This document shows positions 40,065-53,568 of a DNA stretch of 64,000 bases, piece by piece (within the stretch, counting starts at the first letter, position 1; every line of letters begins with the position of its first letter). This stretch comes from Blastocystis hominis (lineage: Eukaryota > Sar > Bigyra > Opalinata > Blastocystidae), in contig NW_013171866.1 in the NCBI RefSeq assembly GCF_000151665.1, forward strand, positions 496,001 to 560,000, written 5' to 3'. The position numbers and the translations under genes are program-made. The notes beneath the pieces were generated by a model. It had not been told where the DNA came from. It saw only the letters and a program-made list of their open reading frames with translations, and made no database searches.

Positions 40065-43000
40065 TTATAACTCCACGGTGTATCCACTCTCCGACTTGTA
40101 CATATCGCTTCCTCCGACCGTCTTGGATGGCAGCAGGGGAGCGCGTTTCAGCTTTTCCCACACCGATTCAGCGGGTGTTTCTGCTTCTGCTTCTGCTTCT
40201 GCTTCTCTTTCCTTCTTCTGCTTTCGCTCCTCCGCTCCCTGCTCGCGCTCCCTTCGGCGGGGCTTCTCTCCTCCTCGGTACGCCGTTTCCTGCTCGGGGT
40301 TCGCCCGAGCCTCCTCTTCGAGTTTTTCCAGGGCGGCGCGTGCATTGGCCACGTCCTCGCCGGCGTTTCCCACGATGCTCACCGCTCCGTCCTGCTCCAG
40401 TCGCACGCGCACGCGGCACTCGCGCTCAATGCGCACCAGGTTGCTGTTGCGGGGACCGCGGATCGCGTACACCAGCGCCTCGTCCACCTGGAAGGCGACG
40501 TGCGTGGCCGCGTACTCCTCCAGCGCCGCCTCCAGCAGGGCGCGCGCCTTGGCCGCCTGCTCCGGCGTGCCCAGCACGTGCACCCACTCATCGCGCAGCA
40601 CGCGCAGCTGGGCTCCCGACTGCTTGATGATGCCGTTGATGCGCGCGCCCTGCGCTCCGATCACGAACGCCACGCGGTCCTGCCCCACGGGGATCAGCAG
40701 ACTCTCCTGCGCGGCGGCGTCGGCCAGCGTCTGCACGAACGCCACGGCTTCGTCCATCGCGGCGGCGGGGGCCTCCACCAGCACGGCCTGCGGCAGCAGA
40801 CGCAGCTGCACGCCGTGCTGCTTGGAGAACGTCTTCATCGCGTCCTTCTTCTCCTGCAGACCCAGCAGCACCGCTTCGCTCACGTCGATCTTGCGGTAGA
40901 GCGAGGGGTCCAGCGCCGCCAGCTGCTCCCACACGCGGACCTGCACCAGCTCCACGCCCTGCTTCGGACCCACGATGCGCACGAGACCCGCGGCCTCGTC
41001 GGGCTGGATGCGGCAGCGGCTCTCCAGAGCGAGGCGCTGGAACTGGAGCGAGCTCTCCGTGAGCAGACGGTGAACCATTCCGTCCAGATGCAGCTCGCAG
41101 CGGATCAAGCCCTGCAGCGCCTCGCGCACCACGGGAATCGCCTCGTCGAGCTGTCTGCGATTTCCGCGCACAGCCACCTTGATGGGTCCAGAGAGAGGGA
41201 ACTCGCGAGGCAGCGTGATGGTCACATTGTACGCGTTCTGGATCGCGTGGACCACTTCGAAGCGCTCCGCTCGCAGGAACTCGATCTGCTTGCCCGTGCA
41301 GTTCAGTTCCTCCGTGAGATACACGCGCTCCTCCAGGTTGGACACGATGCCGGCCTTCGCTGCGGGCAAAGCGGACGCGGGACCCCAGATTCGCAGCTTG
41401 CTGCCCTCGATGTGCACCGACACGCCAAGCTGGCTCTCCAAGGCGCGCAGATTGTCTCCGTTCTTTCCGAGCAGCACGCCGATCTCCTCCTTGGGCACGT
41501 CCAGCGAATCCTCGTGGAACTCCGCATACTTCGCCACGATGTCCTCGATTTCCTGCTTCGCCTTCGCCACCGAAGCCTCGTCTCCGTGGATGTACACCGC
41601 GTCGTGGCGCAGCGACATCGAGACGTTCCACTCCTTCTCGCGCGCATCGATCTCGCTGCGACGCAGCTCCTTCGCGTTGACGAACACTTCGTGGCGCATC
41701 GCTACCACTGCGTTCTCTTTGCGGTAGGTGTCCAGCAGCTGCGTCAGCGTGGCCACGGCCTTCTCCACGTTCTCCGGCGCGCCGATCACCACCACCTTGC
41801 CTTCTTCGATTTGGATCTCCACCGCCAGCTCCTTTCGCAGCGACTGGATCTTCGCGCCCTTCTCTCCGATCAGCGCCTCGCGCGCCAACTGGCGCTCCGC
41901 GGGGATCTCCGCGATCGTGTGCTGCTCCAGCCACTCCTCGACGGCCTTCTTCATCGCCGCCACGTTCTCCTCCTTGCCGCTAATCTCCAGCACGCCCTTC
42001 GCGAGCTCGGCTTTGGTGTCGTGCGCCTGGCGCATCGCGTTGATGTTGCTTCCCTTCGGGCCCACGAACAGCGCCAGCAGACACTCCGGGATCTCCACAC
42101 GCTCCGTGCACACTGTCGCGAGCTTCGCGTTGATCGCCTCCACGGTTTCCTCGCGACGAGCCTCATCCACCACCACCTTCATCGATCCCTTTGCGCTCTC
42201 CACCGAGATCAGGCACCCGAACTCCTGCTCCAGCGCCTGCACCACCGCCGCCTTCTGGTTCAGCAGCATGTCGATCTGCGCGCCGTTCACCGCCATCTCG
42301 ATCGTGCGCGACGCCAGCTCGGCACGCAGCGCCTCCACCTTCGCGATCGCCTGGGCCACGGCGTCCTTCTCTCCCTTCACGACCAGGCTGCCGTTCGACG
42401 CCTGGAGACGGACGTTGAACTGGCGCTGCGTCTGCTGCATGCGCTCCGCTTTGTTCTGAAGCAGGAAGCGAGTGAACAGATTCTCGCAAGGCATCTTCTC
42501 CTCCACCTCCACGTGGCTCTGCGCGAATTCCTGCAGCTTCGCCTACACTCGCATCGCGCATCCACTTTTACGAGAGATTCGCGCTGATCCTGCACGGTTC
42601 CCAGAATCAGCAGAGCGTCAGACTCCGGGGTAAACGTCAAATACGCGGGACACTCCTTCTGCAACGCGAGGAACTTCTCCATCTTTTGGTTGACAAGCAC
42701 GCTGCGCAGGAAGGGCGTAATGGGGAAGCTCGACTGCTCTATGGATCAGCGTGGCTAGGGCTCGTCCCAGTACTCTTCATCAGATCATTCAATGCGCGTT
42801 CGGCGTTCTTCACAGCATTCTGGCCACCTCGAATCGTGACTTCGGCATCTTTCAGAGTCATGAAGACGCGGCAAGAGTTCTCGATGGATCGGCGATAGCT
42901 GTGATCATGGGCCAACAAGGCACGAATCTGCATTGTGGAGAGGGGGATCGTCACTTCCTTCTCGTTCGCCATGTCCGTGAGTTCGGCGATGCATCGCTTC

Positions 43001-43782
43001 ACGTTCGCCAGCTCGCCCAGCACAGTGAACACTTCCTCATTCGTCATGATTCGCACAGAGAACTGCTTCTCCAGCTTCTGAATCTACCCATCAACACGCT
43101 CCCGTGCCTAAACATTTGAACCATTTTTACCGACCAATCGGCCGATGCTTTCCTTGGGAACCTTCACTTCCTCCTTTGAGATATCGCTCTTTGATAACTA
43201 TACAGTTTAAAAAACATCGCAGTCCAACATACCTTCTTACCACTGCTCGACTCAATACGAGACAAGGTCTCTTCAATCTCCACTGTCTCGGCCAGCTCAT
43301 CCAGCTTCTTGCTCAGTTCATCGACTCTCTTTGACTTCTCACTCCGTCTCTGCGCATTAGACACTCACACAACAAATACGTTTCGAATGATATCAATTTC
43401 ACGGGAAGCAGCAATGTATTGCATGACTCTGTCATAAGACTGCTTCAGCTTTAACAAGTCACGTTTTAGCTAGAGAGATGAAAGAAAAGTCCCGACTGCT
43501 TACAGCTCTCTCTTCTTTCGCATCACGACTTCCCACTTCCAGTTCTTCTTCCACCGTCTCGATTCTCTCCTCCAAATCCTCAAGGTTTCCGGACTCCTTC
43601 GGTGGACATGATGCTACTGCTGATTTGAATGCAGAGTCATAGATTTTTAGCTCACTCTACACCAATTAAGACAAGGACACAAAAAACACAATCAGAGACT
43701 TTCTCTCGACAATAAGCTCCTCTCTTTGCTTTCGGAGAGAAGATGTCATCGAACTGTGCGCTTTCTGTGATTCTTCAGACAT
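40065..43782 (-). CDS. Bfr1-like coiled coil fused to a vigilin/Scp160-like KH array
   Basis: A predicted polysome- and ER-associated mRNA-binding protein of about 1,170 aa. Starts at ATG 43782 (MSEESQKAHSSMTSSLRKQR). The N-terminal ~190 residues are charged coiled coil. A block there (LEDLEERIETVEEELEVGSR, then KEERALKRDLLKLKQ) matches the pattern of the yeast Bfr1 family (IxxLExxVxSGxxxLxxEKxxLKEIxxLKK). A run of KH domains follows, recognisable by their GxxG loops: GKNGSNIQKLEKQF, GPKGSNINAMRQA, GEKGAKIQSLRKE, GKNGDNLRALESQ, GAQGARINGIIKQ and several degenerate ones, roughly a dozen in all. The C-terminus is low-complexity Glu/Lys/Arg ending SGYTVEL. Six or so ~30-nt introns lie in the 5' third; 40065–42512 is one exon. 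In yeast Bfr1 and Scp160 are separate interacting proteins, so the fusion is notable. Confidence 0.78.
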
Positions 43783-44634
43783 GAGTATTCTACAGACAAG
43801 AGGTTAGAGATATACTTTTATCAAATAAAACTATGCAACCTACAATAATTTGGAAACTGAATAAACCAGTAATACGAAAATGGACAGCTGCAAGTACAGT
43901 GATTCCATGACATTGTTGATAATCAAGCCAATACTTGAACGAGCAATGAGAGACAATAATCACCGAAATGAGGATGAATTAAATATGAATGGATAGTACG
44001 GTGAATAAACTGCGGATTCCCGTTTTAATGATTTTATTTTGAGAAAATAACAGACTGTTGTGAACACTATTCAGTCTCTCCTCTATGCTGTAAGGATGAA
44101 ACGATCCATTGATGCTTGTAAATGATAGAATGGCGACACTGTCTTGAGTGAAGAATGTCCAAACTTCAAGAAATGTATTTTTGAGTGATGCTAGACTTGA
44201 TAATAATAAGTTTTCAATAGGAACCAAATGATTTTAGATATGAGGGATGAATATTATGACCATGTACTTGCGTTTCTGTAAGTTATGTGTGAGTATTTGA
44301 AGAAGAATACAGATATCTGGGGCAATTACTGTTATTACTTTAGGAAGGAAGGGATATGGACGAAGGAAAATGAAGCAATGATGAACTCTATCCATACCAA
44401 ATCACCTTATCTCACATGTTCTGACTTGTGCTTATGTGTTGTTATCCGTGCAATTCCATATGATAGTTAATCAATCTTTAAAGTAATCTGCATGAGAAAC
44501 TCATAGTCTGATATATGTCTACAACTCGTGTCATACAAAAATGAGGACAATGAGAAGGTTCAATAGTATTTATTGATCCTTTCTTTCAACAAACATCACC
44601 AAATAATATCACAATCCATGTCGACCTAGATCAA
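43783..44634. other. AT-rich intergenic, nothing recognised
   Basis: No convincing exon. Small frames at 43979–44227 (-) and 44285–44470 (+) have no family signal. TGTTTGTT on the minus strand at 44588–44595 belongs to the next gene. Confidence 0.45.
44588..44595 (-). terminator. TGTTTGTT 3'-end signal of the surface-protein gene
   Basis: AACAAACA on +, 40 nt past the stop at 44635. Confidence 0.5.
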
Positions 44635-47600
44635 CTACACAATTCTTAGAATCCATTCAGCCATATCTAGCTGATTTCCATTATACTCATTATCGATATT
44701 CACAACTGAGCTACATTGGAACATGTAGGCATTGAATGCATCCACATTGTTCACAGTGAAACTCAGAGATTCATTTGCTTTGCTCCATTCCACATTATCT
44801 TGACTATCCAACATCACCCATTCGTCGTTATCTTTGTTCTTTCTACCGAAGATCTTCCACGTGTTGCAAGCCGCAGATATTGAATCGCCGTTGGTGAGCA
44901 CATACTTATTCATCGTGTATTCATCGCCCTCGGGGAATGTGTAGGTCACTTCCACAGGGAAATCCGAGCTCGTCACAGTGACGCGATATTTGGTAGAAAT
45001 CGAGGCATCGAACAGGTTCTCAACCGAATGAGCAGCCATACCGGCCTTGTTCGATTGAGCTACTCCATTTGCAACCAGCGATTGTTCATAGATCGTGAAC
45101 TCCACAGAGCACTCGAAGTGTTCGGCCTGACCAATCTGACCCTCAGCAGCGTGCATTTCCACAGCGAATTCATACACACCATTCACAGCAGAATAAGCGT
45201 CCAGGGACAGGCGGAGAATACGATACACATTGCTCTCCTTCAGTTCGGTAGCCTGCGTCGTTGCAGTAATCTCTCCAGCGGGCAAGTTGAAGCGAGAAGC
45301 CTCGACTCCGTTCACATAGAACACAAAGCCACCGTTCGTCTTCACCTGGATGATTACAGATCGGAATCCAGTTCCAGACAACGTGTAGCTCTGACGGAAG
45401 TAACGCGTGATCGAAGAAATAGCCGGGTACTCCGAGATCAAGCTCCAATCCACATTCTCCGTGGTCCAGCTCGTGCCCACCATGGCCTCCGAAGAGTATT
45501 TCCAAGCAGCTCCAGCCTCAATCACTTCAGGAAGAGCAAACACTGCAGACTCTTCAGCACCCACAACAACCTTCCTGTACGATCCAAGCAAACTGTTGTA
45601 GAAAATACGAACCATCGAATTCTCAGCCCAAACCTGTCCATTCGAATTCGTCATCACAATCGTGTAGAGATCACGTGTGATGTACAGGTTCACTACACCA
45701 GCAGCACAAGTAGTCTGACTATAGATAGCATGGTCACGCGTAGCTCCCTCATAAATCGTAAAGCCTTCAGAATCCGACGAGTTACCACAAGAACGAATCA
45801 GTGTCACTTGAATTTGATCTTCATCCATACTGCTCGAATGAATAGCCGAGAATGTTGGTCCAAAGCTGAATGTATTAATCAGACGATCCATTCCTTCTTC
45901 TAGAACAAAGTCCAGCGAGAGTTCTCCATGGTTAAGGGAGAGACTGGATGTAGCAGAGGGACCGTGGACTGAATGATTATCCATGACCAACGTGTGTTCA
46001 ACAGGATTCATACACAAATATGAGGTTCCAATCAAGCACAAACGCTGCCTAAAAATGGGAATACTCGTGAAGGATAATCCTCCCTCATAGATTTCCAGCA
46101 CTGTTTCGTCATCCCTAATATCACAAGTGGAAACCATCTTAATTAACAATTGCTCCTTACCACATTCAGCAGGACTATACAAAGGTGCAGACTCCACATC
46201 ATTTAAAATACGAGGCATATAAGTAGGTACATACTCTTGTATTGTGATATCGTCAGTAGGAGTTCCGGCAGCCTCAAGAGCTTGAACAAGAGATGTAGCG
46301 AAACCAGAAAGCATATTTGTATAGTAGATAGTCTCCAAAGACAGCAGAGACCGACGATAAACTGTCCACAAAATCGATTTGGAAAAGCCCCTGAGATAGA
46401 TAGTGCGAACAATTTTCATAACATTAGGTTTAAACACAACAAACTGAAGATTGGAAGTGTGGAGCGATAGAACCCCATTATTCGAGTTTCCATTAAAAGA
46501 AGAAGACTCGAATGTGATTGAAGATACAGTGGATGACTCGATATTAAGGGAATGTGTGTTCTTGAATGAATTTGATTCAAAGGTAATAGATTCGAGGTTC
46601 GAGAAGCCGCTCAGCGTCAATTCAGGCAAGTCCGCATACGCACCAGAAGTGAAGATTAGAACCTCTGCATTACGAGGAATATCATCGATTGTTGGATACT
46701 CTTGTTCTGATACATAGATAGTACTTGTTCCACCGCTAGTGGGAGTGATGGTAGTAGGAGTTAAGGTGGTAGGAGACGATGTTGTGGGAGCAACAGTTGG
46801 AGCGAAGTTGAAGTACCGAGGATAGATTACGAAACCATTTTCTGCACGGTAGGAGTTTGACACTCCCTCACATTTCAGAGTAATAAACGATCCAGGAGAC
46901 CAGCCGTTTGCGGCAGTATCCCTCATTAATAACGTGTGTTCCACAGGATTGATGCATAGGTAAGAAGTACCAACCACACAAGAACTCTGAGTAAAGATTG
47001 CTACACTACTTGCTGATAGTTTTCCCTCATAAATTTCAAAAGATTCCTCGTCACCATTACTTCCACAAGTCCGAACCATCTCAAGCAACAGTTGTTCTTC
47101 ATCACATTCAGGAGTGGTAGTAGTAGGAGTGATGGTGGTAGGTGTCAAGGTTGTAGGAGTGGCAGTAGTAGGTGCCAAAGTAGTAGGAGTGATGGTGGTA
47201 GGTGCCAATGTGGTAGGTGCCAAGGTGGTTGGAGTCATAGTGGTAGGCGTAAGTGTGGTAGGAGTAAGAGTGGTAGGAGTGATGGTGGTAGGAGTGGCAG
47301 TAGTAGGTGCCATGGTTGTTGGAGTGGCAGTGGTAGGAGTGGTAGTGGTAGGTGCCATGGTTGTAGGAATGACGGTAGTAGGAGTGGTAGTGGTAGGTGC
47401 TAAGGTGGTTGGAGTCATAGTAGTAGGTGCCAAAGTAGTTGGAGTCATAGTGGTAGGAGTGGCAGTAGTAGGTGCCAAGGTTGTTGGTGTGATGGTGGTA
47501 GGTGCCAAAGTTGTTGGAGTGGTAGTAGTAGGTGCCAAGGTGGTTGGGATCATAGTAGTAGGTTCCATAGTAGTCGGAATAACAGTGGTAGGAGTAAGAG

Positions 47601-50600
47601 TGGTAGGAGTGGTAGTGGTAGGTGCCAAAGTTGTTGGTGCCATAGTGGTAGGTGCCAAAGTTGTTGGTGCCATAGTAGTAGGTGCCAAAGTTGTTGGAGT
47701 GGCAGTAGTAGGTGCCATGGTTGTAGGTGCCAAGGTAGTTGGAACCACGGTAGTGGGAGATTCAGTAGGAGGCTCCGATGGAAGTGGAGATGTAGGCACA
47801 ATGATTGGCGGATCTAACAGTTCGAGAACAATTGTTCCTTCATGCCCATCGTTTTCTTCAATGGTTGTTTTGAGATACTGAACAGTACCAATAGGAATAG
47901 CAGCAACATACTGGATCTTCCCTATTTTGCTCAATGCAAAACCATCCAATTCTAACATAACATTTGGACTCAGCTGATTCAGTACCAAGGTATTCATACT
48001 CAATAAAGATCTTGTACCAATCACAATCTGCTTCAATTGGGGAGTGTAGAAGGAATAACTGCCAACTTCCACCAACCTTCTATCCAAACCAGATTCAACT
48101 TCCATACCCGAGAAGCAATATTTCCCAATGGATAAATTCTCTAGCTGACTAGCCTTGATTTCCACAAGATCGGCATTCGCAAAGGAGGAATCTTCAAAAA
48201 TAAGGGAATTCAAATTTGGAAAAGAATCGATTATTAGTGAGCTTTCACTCTTAAATGAATTCTTTTTGAATATGATCTTAGTTGCTTCCACAGGAATAGC
48301 ATCCATTGAGATGTACAAATCATCAACATGATAGACATTCAGAGGCACATACTGCTCCAACAGACTATGAATATCTATCCCGTCAAATGAAAATACACAG
48401 CAATACTGGAAATGTCTAAGAAAAAGTAATACTCAAAGGAAAATGGAAGAACCACAGATTGGAGAGACGGAATGTCTAGTAGACAAAACTCCTTTATCAA
48501 TACCTTTTAGAACAACAGTGCAAGGATAATAAAAACTATGGCCTTCCGAAACAATCTCGCCAAGTTTAGGAAGATCTAATCGCTTAGTCGAAATAAGGAG
48601 CTTTGTACTTTGCATAGTCAATGAGCAATTGGCATCGTATCTTCCTTGAAGGGCAGAGCTTCCAAGAATTAGCGAATTCAAAGAAGGAAGATCTACCATA
48701 AAACAACACGATCAACACCCTTACTATCCATCACTGTTGTTAATGTGTCACAAAAAGCAAAATCGCCCAACGAAACCGACTGGAGATTAGGGAGATCTAG
48801 TAGAATAGAGAGGATCAAAGGGAGAATACCTTGAAGTGTGAATGTGTTGACAGAATAAAAGTTAGACGAGGTGCTATTCACTTTCCCTACAAGCAAAGAC
48901 TGCAGAGACGGAAGACCCTTCAAACTGAATTGCCCTCCATAATCACTAAAACTGTACTCACCGATTTCAATCGACTGCAACACTTTACAGTTATTGATAT
49001 AGATATCCTTCGACCGATCACTTCCATAGTCATTCTTCTTTCCCGTGAATGAATTACTGCCGATAGAAATTGACCGTAAAGAACTTAATCCCATGATTTG
49101 CACCGACGAGACAGATGCGAAACAGTCATTTCCAATTCGGATGGATTGAAGGAAGGGTCTTTTAGAAAGCTTGAATCCAGCAACTTTGTTGTAGTGAAAT
49201 GACTTTACAGTAAATGTTGTCTGAAAAAGACTAACGTAGGGATTAATATGCGTGTAATATAGAATCGAAATAATTGCTACACACAGAATAATGAACAGGA
49301 GAAGAACGATCATTGAAAGATAGATATTAGCAAAAAAACAATTACATGATCCGTTCTCTGTCTTTGTCTTGTTCTTATCACCCTTCGTTTCAGTCTTCCT
49401 TCTCCCATTCCCTTCCCTTACGTAATCTGCCATGAGTTGAATATTCAAGGCGTTGCACAATTTTAAACCTAACACTTTCGGGAATTTCCAGCGAATGAGA
49501 AGGAAAACACAACACAAAACTAAAAGAACAGTGCCCAAAATCAAATCTAAAAGGAAAGCAAGAAAAAGCAGAATAATAATAATGCAAAGAGTTATTATCA
49601 ATCCTTGCTGAGTGTAGCCAGCTATCCAGTTTCTCTGAAATTTAACCTTGTTCTTTTTATATGTCACGCCCTGTCCATGCCTCCTTCCATCCCTGTATTC
49701 CCCTTGATAGACGAGTGTCTTTTCATCCTTCAAAAATTCCTCACCTTTTCCATTTCTTGGATAATCCAGCTCGAAAGAATCAAGATATCCTCCTTCATAC
49801 GATTTATATCCATCAGTGTACTCCGTCATTGTAAGCCCATTAAACTGCTTTATCAATGTTTTCTCCTTTCCTTCTTTCCAAACACTAATTCGACTGATTT
49901 TTCCACATTGGAAGATATAGTTAATCCCCTCATATTTCCCATTCTCATCTCTTTGACAAATACGAATAACCTTGTTTTCCTCATTAAACACTTTCCAATA
50001 GCCCTTCTTCTTTCCCTTCATTGGTACCGTTTTCAACAACTTTCCGTTTTCATAATATCCTCTATACCACTCCTTCCTAGGCAGGTCAAAAAAAGCGCAA
50101 TATCCAGCATCTGAGATTTCCTTTCCTTCTTTCCATTCACTCACTCGGGATACTTCTTCTCTATCATTATAAAAATAGCACTTTCCTTCCTTTCTTCCAA
50201 AATAATCTCTTTGAGTAATACTAATCAGCTTACCTCTGTCATTATATTCCGTCCAATACTGATCCATTTCTGGCAAGGGATACATCTTTAACTTCTTTCC
50301 TTTTTCAAAGAACCCATCAAATTCCAAGTTTCCCTTTGGATCAAACTCCTGACCTCTTCCTTGTCGGAAACCATCTTCGAATCTCCCCTCGAAAAATCTC
50401 ACTCCCGACTCATCATTCAATTTACAGGGTCCAGAAGCTATTCCGTCCACAAATGAGAGATAAGCAACAGCGATGCCAGCTCCAGAAAATATTACAGAAT
50501 TCCCGTCCATCTTTCCATTCCGCATAGCTGTTTTGATATAGAAACCTTCATGAGGTTGACCCACTTTTACAATTGCCTTATTGCCCTCTTCTGATATGGA

Positions 50601-50732
50601 CGTGATGGGAAACTGTTCTGACACATTATAATCCCAACAACGCTTAAATTGGTGACTAACGTTTGTTGAAGCAGTATTATCGTTTTTACTTGTCCGAGAA
50701 GCAGTGTCTTTTCCACTAGCGATATTACTCAT
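44635..50732 (-). CDS. Giant MORN–transmembrane–LRR–Thr/Pro stalk–discoidin-like surface protein
   Basis: One predicted gene of about 1,950 residues. From ATG 50732 (MSNIASGKDTASRT) come ~370 residues of MORN-type repeats (EGRFEDGFRQGRGQEFD, YQGEYRDGRRHGQG). Hydrophobic segments follow at ~49490–49610 (a hairpin) and ~49230–49320 (LSMIVLLLFIILCVAIISIL), then BspA-like LRRs (LQSIRIGNDCFASVSSVQIM). Five small exons split by ~30-nt introns each open with (N/D)(L/I)P. The long 3' exon (44635–48360) holds more LRRs, a (T/A)PTT stalk at 47107–47762, repeated modules resembling CUB/jelly-roll (EGGLSF / LYITRDLYTIVM style), further APTT segments, and a C-terminal F5/8C (discoidin)-like domain (VENLFDASISTKYRV ... 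WKIFGRKNKDNDEWVMLD). The topology puts MORN in the cytosol and LRR/stalk outside. The single-gene model depends on splice phases matching, which they do. Confidence 0.65.
47107..47762. repeat. Thr/Pro-rich tandem repeat (mucin-like stalk)
   Basis: About 70 imperfect 9-bp units encoding PTT(A/M/L/T/V/I) on the minus strand. A likely O-glycosylated, length-variable stalk within the surface-protein gene. Confidence 0.85.
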
Positions 50733-53568
50733 GTACAAGAAAGCAAATAGTGGGAATGTGAAAAAACGGTTTTGTCGTCTTTTTAATTATTTAATGGTTA
50801 TATTCAGAACAGTGATTGTTGTATATGTGGCTATTCCACTGTTGAAGGAGTTTTGAATGTACTGGTTTTCATTCAGAGTCTAGGTATGCTAGGAATTGAA
50901 TCTTCCCATCAAAGTGTAAATGCATTACTATTACTACTTTTATCAGCATTGAAATAGTATTTTCTATCAAAAAACAATGCAAAAGTTTGGTCGAGCCGTT
51001 TTTATGAGTTTGGAAAAGAGTATAATGTACTCTATTGTGATGTTTTAATTGGGAAAGGGTGACAAGAGAGGCACGTTTGTGGACTAAGGTCAAGACTGGA
51101 TAAGGTTTCTGCACTCTTCGTAGTGTGTATGAAATACTTAAGAATGGTAGAAAATGAAAAGGAAAGTCTCGTCGTTGGCTCATTTCTTCATTCACGGTTT
51201 CTTGGATTTTCAACAGACTATTCTTACTAACAAGTGAATCGTCGATTCAAATATTAAATCTTGGACTTACTAGTGCAAAATGAACATTTGAGAAGTTTCT
51301 TCGAAGATAGTATTGCAGATTTACTGTAGCGTACACAATAACGCAAAAGAAGCAAATGGAAGATGATTGATGTGATGAACAAAGGAATCATAACAGAAGT
51401 GAAATGAAAGAAAAATAAATGAATGTAATCTGGGAAAGAAGCAGTAAATAAATGAAGAAAGCAGGGGATTTGGGTTAGAATGTGCATGTAGGATATTAAA
51501 ATGCTTACTTTACAACTAAGACCTAAAGAAAGATTGTGTTCAACTGAAGAATCTGAAGGAAACAGCAAATAGGAAGACATCATTGAGCCATGATTGGTAT
51601 CTATGGTGGTAAACAAGACTTTGTGAAGAAATAGAAAATGTGCGTAGTTTCGTATGGGTACTTAGAGTGTGTGCTTTCTTTACCTCACATTTATATCAAA
51701 GAATAAGTGTTTCGAGCAGAAAGCCAAGGTTTTGTTAGTTCGAAAAACTCTAACACCTTATTCATCAGACATTATGATAGGTGTTTTGGCCATAGTGTTA
51801 CAGAGCAATTTTAGATCCACATCACCCTCTCCATTCCAGTGAATGGGGATTTTATCATTCATGATGGCGCTGATTCCTAGTTGCGTAGATAGATAGATAG
51901 GTAGATTGATAGATATACCCAGTTTCTACAGCAATGGTGAATATGAGGAACATGATTATCAGGTTTCATGGTGATATATAGATATTGTCTCAATTACCAG
52001 CATATTACTCTGAATGGAAGCGGTTATTTCTTAAGCATCATATGCTGGAAGAAGAGTGGCCACTGAGTATTTCTGAACCGATTCTCTACATACCAAAGAC
52101 TATAAAGGATAAAAGCTTAGAAACCCACTAATACTACTACATATCAATAGGTTATGGAAATGTCAACAATAATAATAATAATTCAAGGTTGAATAATCCC
52201 AATGCCTGGAGGGGAGATTAATTTGTAATAACTTGAAGAGATTCACTTTATCACAACAGATTATTATACTACACAAATAGATGCTGCTTATGGCTACCAT
52301 TCTGGAAATAATAAAAGGGAATATGAGTTTGTATTTGTACGATATTACTCTGATAATAGAACTGATTGACTTTGATGATTTCAAACAACCTTTGTAATTC
52401 AAACGCAGAATAACTGTGGGTAATCGCTTTTCCTATTTCAATCTTGTAACACACGTTCCTACTATAAAGACATGGCCAGTAGTTGATGTTCCTATTTTTG
52501 TGCTTAATCATGGGTAAGCACATAAAGCAAACATTCTCCAATATTGGTGAATAATATGTATTATCACACATTGTAATTATCAATGTTTCGCAAAAAACCT
52601 AGAATTCGATTAACTTGTGTTTCTATTCCTTTTTCATTGTGATAGGCATCCTACAATTATCGACTGTTCACCTAATAATGAAATAATGAACCGAGAGGAA
52701 CTCTTTAGAAATCAATTCCAGATTCGTTCTACCCCCAGTGATTATCCAAAAATGATGAGGATAAATAGAGACTATTGTATTGGTTATCAACTAAACATTT
52801 CATGTGACAAAAGACCTTGGAATATCATTAGTATTACAACAGATATGAAAAATGATATAGCATCATGTATCCTTTTACAGAATGTCATAGTTAACGAAAA
52901 AACACTAATTTGTCCTGACTGGTTATTCTGACCTTTGAATACCACAATTTCCTACTACTTTAGTAATAGCTTAGAAAAAGACGGAAAACTTTGTCATATA
53001 TAATACAACAATGAAATGTCCACAAACAAGTATTTGACATACTATTGTACGTTTGTTCATTGTTGATTGTTCATTCACTATACTTGTGTTAGATCGTCTA
53101 TAAAATAACCAAAGGCAATTCTCTGTTATTTGGTTGTTATTTTTTCGTTTAGTAATTATCATAAATTACTATACAATTCATCCTTGAATCACATACAACT
53201 GCTAGTGGTTTAATAGGAGTTAGTAAAAGAATTAAGCAACAAGGGATTTTGTCAAAGGGTTGAAATAGTGTATAAATAATTGTGAATGTCTGATACTCAA
53301 AATACACTCCTATTCACATAATTGGCCTTTTTGGTATCAACTAATGCCATAGAGCATTGATAGCCAAAGTTACAAACAAGAACCTCCAGCAAATTACTTA
53401 TAGATAAATCACTAAAATAATCTGTTTTACCAGCTAAAAAGTATCAAACTCTACTATATAAACATAATAGCAAAATAACAGAAAAATAACAAAGCCTCTT
53501 TAGCCAATCAAGATAACTAATGAAAATGTGCTGTATTTTGTCACTCTTCTATTTATTCACAAATTATC
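50733..53568. other. Long AT-rich gap without a convincing gene
   Basis: 2.8 kb between the starts of two divergent MORN genes. It contains a short (TAGA)n-like run near 51884–51905 and several open frames of 60–120 codons (for example 52686–52931 on +, and 50869–51213 and 51254–51616 on -). None shows a domain, and none extends by phase-matched mini-introns. It may contain decayed family members. I see nothing I can name. Confidence 0.4.

Noticed and set aside
47107..47762. Regular direct repeats considered as a CRISPR array
   Set aside because: Nine-bp imperfect units without spacers, in frame as PTTx inside a long coding exon of a eukaryotic gene.
52686..52931. Plus-strand open frame of ~80 codons in the 50.7–53.6 kb gap
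   Set aside because: No domain, no phase-compatible mini-introns linking further exons, AT-rich composition like the surroundings.
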